This document shows, piece after piece, positions 5,389-7,771 of a stretch of 7,771 bases of DNA. The notes under the pieces are model-generated. The model did no database searches, was not told where the DNA came from, and worked only from the letters and a program-made list of their open reading frames with translations. Every line of letters begins with the position of its first letter. Position 1 is the first letter of the stretch. Made by a program: the position numbers and the translations under genes. This DNA comes from Acidobacteriota bacterium (GTDB lineage: Bacteria; Acidobacteriota; UBA890), in NCBI GenBank assembly GCA_030609765.1, contig JAUWTE010000134.1, positions 1 to 7,771 on the forward strand, read 5' to 3'.

Positions 5389-7506
5389 TTGAACCTTCTG
5401 CGGAAGTACATTCCCGCTTTTTCGTCTTCTCCCGGCACGCGCCGGCGTTTCTGCGTGTTCCCGGGAGTGGCGCTCGGAGTGACTCTGCTCGTGGTGCTAG
5501 CCACTGCTACCGGTGCCGCCGGTGCAGCCGTTGCTCTGGACGAGCAGGAGGCGCAGGAGGCGCAGCCGGAGACCGCTGTCGCGAAGGAGGGAGCGCAGCC
5601 CGCTGAGAACGCTCCCGCCGAGGATACTCCCGCTGAACAGGCTCCTCAGCCAGACGCGATCACTGCCGAAGAGCCGAAGCTGGGGGATGTCGCCGACGGC
5701 AGCCGCGCCGATCACATTCATATCCTCGACCTGCGCGACGAGACGGGCTCGCTGATCCGTCCGGACGACCCCATCGCCTTGCCTTTCTCGACACGGCAGA
5801 CCTGCCAGGAGTGCCACGATTACGAGATGGTCGGCGGCGGCTGGCATTTCAACGCCACTGACCCGGATGTCGGACCCGGTCGCCGTGGCGAGCCCTGGGT
5901 GCTCTTCGATCCGGTGAGCGCTACCCAAGTGCCGCTGTCCCATCGAGACTGGCCGGGGGCTGCGCGTCCCGAAGAGTTTGGACTCTCCCCCTTTCTGTTC
6001 ACCGAGAGATTCGGCCGGCATTTGCCCGGCGGCGGCGTGAGCGAAGAAGAGTCCGACGAGCCGCTCGACATCTACCTGCGGTGGATGGTCTCGGGGAAGG
6101 CGGAGGTCAACTGCCTCGGTTGCCATGACCATGAGGCGGGACATGACCAGGCCGAGTACGACCGCCAGGTCCGCCAGCAGAACTATCGCTGGGCAGCGGC
6201 AGCGACGAGCGCATTCACGACGGTCACGGGCTCCGCGAAGGCAATGCCCGACAACTACGATATCTATGCCGGTGGCGCTCCCGACCTGAGAGATGCTGCT
6301 CCGCCCACCGTGGAGTACGATGCGAGCCGCTTCAACCGCCGCGGGAAGGTGCTTTTCGATGTTCCGCGAAGGGCGCCGGAGGAGAGGTGTTACTTCTGCC
6401 ACTCCTCAGTGACCATTGATGAAGCACGGGAAGAGCGGTGGGAGGCGGATCTCGACGTCCATATGGCCGCCGGCTTGACCTGCGTCGACTGCCACCGCAA
6501 CGGCCTCGATCACCTGATCACCCGGGGATACGATTGGGAGGCCGGCGACAGGAACGACGCCTCGGTTGCCTCATTTTCCTGCGCCGGATGTCACATCAGA
6601 GATCAGGAGTCGCAGGTGCCGGGGAGCGGCGGCATGGGGGCTCCGTATCCGGCCCACCGGGGGCTTCCCGTCGTTCATTTCGAGAAGCTGGCTTGCACGG
6701 CCTGTCATTCAGGACCGTGGCCCTCGGACACCGCCCAGAGAGTGAAGCTGAGCCGCACGCATGCTCTGGGAACTCATGGTGTGAAGAAGGGTGACGACGT
6801 TGCCCCCTATATCCTCAGCCCGGTGTTGATCAGGGACGAGGACGGGAAGATCGCGCCGCACCGAATGATCTGGCCGGCCTACTGGGGGTTCATGCGGGGA
6901 GAAGAGATCGAGCCGGCGCCCATGGAGGATGTCAGAGCAGTGGCGGTGTCTGCCGTTCTTGCCGACGAGCCCGAGGGCGGTCCCAACGTCGAGCGTGTGC
7001 AGGCGGGGAGTTGGCCGCTGTTCTCGGAAGCTCAGGTGGCTCGGATTCTGGGCGACCTGGCCGGTCTTTTCCCGGAGAAGGGGACCCCGGTGTATGTCGG
7101 CGGCGGGAAGGTGTTCAGCTCAGATGGGGGCTCTCTAACGGCAGACGATGACCATCCCGCGGCGCAGCCTTATAGCTGGGCGTTTGCCCACGATGTAAGG
7201 CCAGCGGAACAGTCCCTGGGAATCAGGGGCTGTGACGACTGCCACGCCCTCGGCGCGCCCTTTAGCTTCGCAACGGTCACGGCTCCTGTGCCCTTCGATT
7301 TCGCGAAGGGTGCGACCCTCAGCATGACCAGCCTGCAGGACATGGATGCCGTCTACCCCCGGGTGTTTGCGTTCACCTTCTTGTTCCGACCGCTGGTGAA
7401 GTTCACGATCATCATCTGCTCCGTCATCATGTTGTTGGTGGTGCTGTTGTACGCGTTGAGAGGATTGGAGGTTGTCCTCGTTACCTGGTCGGGGGGCGAC
7501 TCTTGA
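5389..7506 (+). CDS. Membrane-anchored heptaheme cytochrome c
   Basis: This 705-residue protein has seven CxxCH heme c motifs, at residues 139-143 (CQECH), 242-246 (CLGCH), 334-338 (CYFCH), 365-369 (CVDCH), 398-402 (CAGCH), 436-440 (CTACH) and 615-619 (CDDCH). An arginine-rich start and a hydrophobic stretch (about 24-48) form an export signal or N-terminal anchor. An Ala/Glu/Pro-rich linker (about 50-98) follows. A transmembrane helix at about 667-690 would anchor the C-terminus, leaving the hemes on the periplasmic side. Residues 441-614, between hemes six and seven, carry no heme motif and may be a separate domain. Such proteins move electrons between periplasmic enzymes and the membrane. 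The family is not one I can name; octaheme tetrathionate-reductase-like cytochromes are a distant possibility, but no eighth motif is present. The start is taken as TTG at 5389, 10 bp after the upstream stop, without a clear Shine-Dalgarno; GTG at 5455 is an alternative that loses the basic n-region. Confidence 0.88.
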   Translation: MNLLRKYIPAFSSSPGTRRRFCVFPGVALGVTLLVVLATATGAAGAAVALDEQEAQEAQPETAVAKEGAQPAENAPAEDTPAEQAPQPDAITAEEPKLGDVADGSRADHIHILDLRDETGSLIRPDDPIALPFSTRQTCQECHDYEMVGGGWHFNATDPDVGPGRRGEPWVLFDPVSATQVPLSHRDWPGAARPEEFGLSPFLFTERFGRHLPGGGVSEEESDEPLDIYLRWMVSGKAEVNCLGCHDHEAGHDQAEYDRQVRQQNYRWAAAATSAFTTVTGSAKAMPDNYDIYAGGAPDLRDAAPPTVEYDASRFNRRGKVLFDVPRRAPEERCYFCHSSVTIDEAREERWEADLDVHMAAGLTCVDCHRNGLDHLITRGYDWEAGDRNDASVASFSCAGCHIRDQESQVPGSGGMGAPYPAHRGLPVVHFEKLACTACHSGPWPSDTAQRVKLSRTHALGTHGVKKGDDVAPYILSPVLIRDEDGKIAPHRMIWPAYWGFMRGEEIEPAPMEDVRAVAVSAVLADEPEGGPNVERVQAGSWPLFSEAQVARILGDLAGLFPEKGTPVYVGGGKVFSSDGGSLTADDDHPAAQPYSWAFAHDVRPAEQSLGIRGCDDCHALGAPFSFATVTAPVPFDFAKGATLSMTSLQDMDAVYPRVFAFTFLFRPLVKFTIIICSVIMLLVVLLYALRGLEVVLVTWSGGDS
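5599..5643 (+). repeat. Three 15-bp imperfect coding repeats in the cytochrome linker
   Basis: Three consecutive units (5599-5613, 5614-5628, 5629-5643) encode PAENA, PAEDT and PAEQA. Just upstream, GCAGGAGGC is repeated twice at 5544-5561 with a partial third copy. These short tandem units explain the low-complexity Ala/Glu/Pro linker, probably a flexible spacer holding the heme domain away from the membrane. Such repeats expand and contract by slippage, so linker length may vary between strains. Confidence 0.7.
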
Positions 7507-7560
7507 TCGGCGTGTGGCAGGCCGGCGCCCGGCCGACCAGTAGAAGGCGGCCCGGTTGCT

Positions 7561-7566
7561 GGAAGG
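7561..7566 (+). promoter_or_regulatory. Candidate ribosome binding site for the right-edge gene
   Basis: GGAAGG lies 6 bases before an in-frame TTG at 7573 but 18 bases before the ATG at 7585. This favours the TTG as start, which adds only four residues. No good ribosome site is found closer to the ATG. Confidence 0.4.
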
Positions 7567-7572
7567 CCGGCA

Positions 7573-7771
7573 TTGGCTTTGAACATGGCTAGACTCCTCA
7601 CATTGGCGGTCCTCGTTGCCGTTACCGGATGGGCTATCTACGCCCTCAGAGCGGGAGGGGGGAGCCTGCGAGGCTCACTGACTCGGCTTGTCTCAGAGTC
7701 GAAGTCAGCCTTCCGTAGGCTCAGAGACAAGCGGGGTTCGAGCTCTGGTGTCCTATTCGCGTCCCTCCGCG
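7573..7771 (+). CDS. Membrane protein, N-terminal part (runs off right edge)
   Basis: An open frame runs to the window edge with no stop. From TTG 7573 it reads (M)ALNMARLLTLAVLVAVTG, and from the more conventional ATG at 7585 it gives 62 residues. The first 20 or so residues are a hydrophobic helix (LLTLAVLVAVTGWAIYAL), followed by a basic, Ser/Arg-rich stretch (RLVSESKSAFRRLRDKR) expected on the cytoplasmic side. It is on the same strand and begins 66 bases after the cytochrome stop, so it is probably the third gene of the redox cluster. A membrane electron-transfer subunit such as a cytochrome b would fit this position, but that is a guess from context: no heme or iron-sulfur motif is visible in the fragment. 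The frame is the same as the cytochrome's and is open from 7507. Confidence 0.62.
   Translation, partial: MALNMARLLTLAVLVAVTGWAIYALRAGGGSLRGSLTRLVSESKSAFRRLRDKRGSSSGVLFASLR
7687..7731. repeat. 14-bp near-perfect inverted repeat inside the right-edge gene
   Basis: CTTGTCTCAGAGTC (7687-7700) pairs with GGCTCAGAGACAAG (7718-7731) with one A-A mismatch and one G-U wobble, around a 17-base loop. The mRNA would form a sizeable hairpin about 100 bases into the gene. It lies in the codons for the basic stretch after the membrane helix. A role in mRNA processing or translation pacing is possible but unproven. Confidence 0.5.

Noticed and set aside
5497..6402. Antisense open frame of 301 residues within the cytochrome gene
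   Set aside because: The sense strand has regularly placed CxxCH motifs; the antisense product is a codon-bias shadow with a Leu/Arg/Ser-rich repeat opposite the Ala/Glu/Pro linker.
5389..7506. An eighth heme site, which would make this an octaheme tetrathionate-reductase-type cytochrome
   Set aside because: The only other cysteines are at about residues 22 and 677, in the signal and membrane helices, neither followed by a heme motif.
1..7771. CRISPR array, tRNA or rRNA gene, insertion sequence ends
   Set aside because: No regularly spaced repeats, no cloverleaf-like or conserved RNA segment, and no transposase or terminal inverted repeat pair were seen by eye on either strand.

Overview
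This window looks like chromosomal DNA from a GC-rich, Gram-negative, probably uncultivated bacterium. Three things point to a diderm: a patatin fused to an outer-membrane barrel, a Tat-exported dehydrogenase-like protein, and a multiheme cytochrome c with a signal peptide. Tat-tagged Gfo/Idh/MocA proteins and large multiheme cytochromes are common in Acidobacteriota, Planctomycetota and Verrucomicrobiota. No rRNA or other marker gene is present, so this placement is a guess.

Layout. (1) Bases 1-316, minus strand: N-terminal third of a radical SAM protein, running off the left edge. (2) Bases 317-703: no intact gene, but a decayed minus-strand BrnT/BrnA-type toxin-antitoxin locus. A toxin fragment abuts an antitoxin fragment in another reading frame, as if an internal deletion had removed the end of brnT and the start of brnA. 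(3) Bases 704-3007, plus: a complete type Vd-like patatin (lipase plus outer-membrane barrel). (4) Bases 3008-3232: non-coding, with one inverted repeat and an AT-rich start region carrying a perfect tandem octamer. (5) Bases 3233-3861: an intact VapB/VapC pair overlapping by 10 bp. (6) Bases 4005-7771, plus: a tightly spaced cluster of a Tat-signal Gfo/Idh/MocA oxidoreductase, a membrane-anchored cytochrome c with seven CxxCH motifs, and the start of a small-headed membrane protein that leaves the window at the right edge.

How the parts may work together. The most interesting unit is the right-hand cluster. An exported nicotinamide-fold oxidoreductase sits 10 bp upstream of a heptaheme cytochrome, and a membrane protein begins shortly after it. 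This suggests a periplasmic redox module that passes electrons between a small-molecule (perhaps sugar-like) oxidoreductase and the respiratory membrane; substrate and direction cannot be read from the sequence. The patatin is a stand-alone secreted or surface lipase. One dead and one apparently live toxin-antitoxin locus flank it, which suggests an accessory segment with a history of gene gain and decay.
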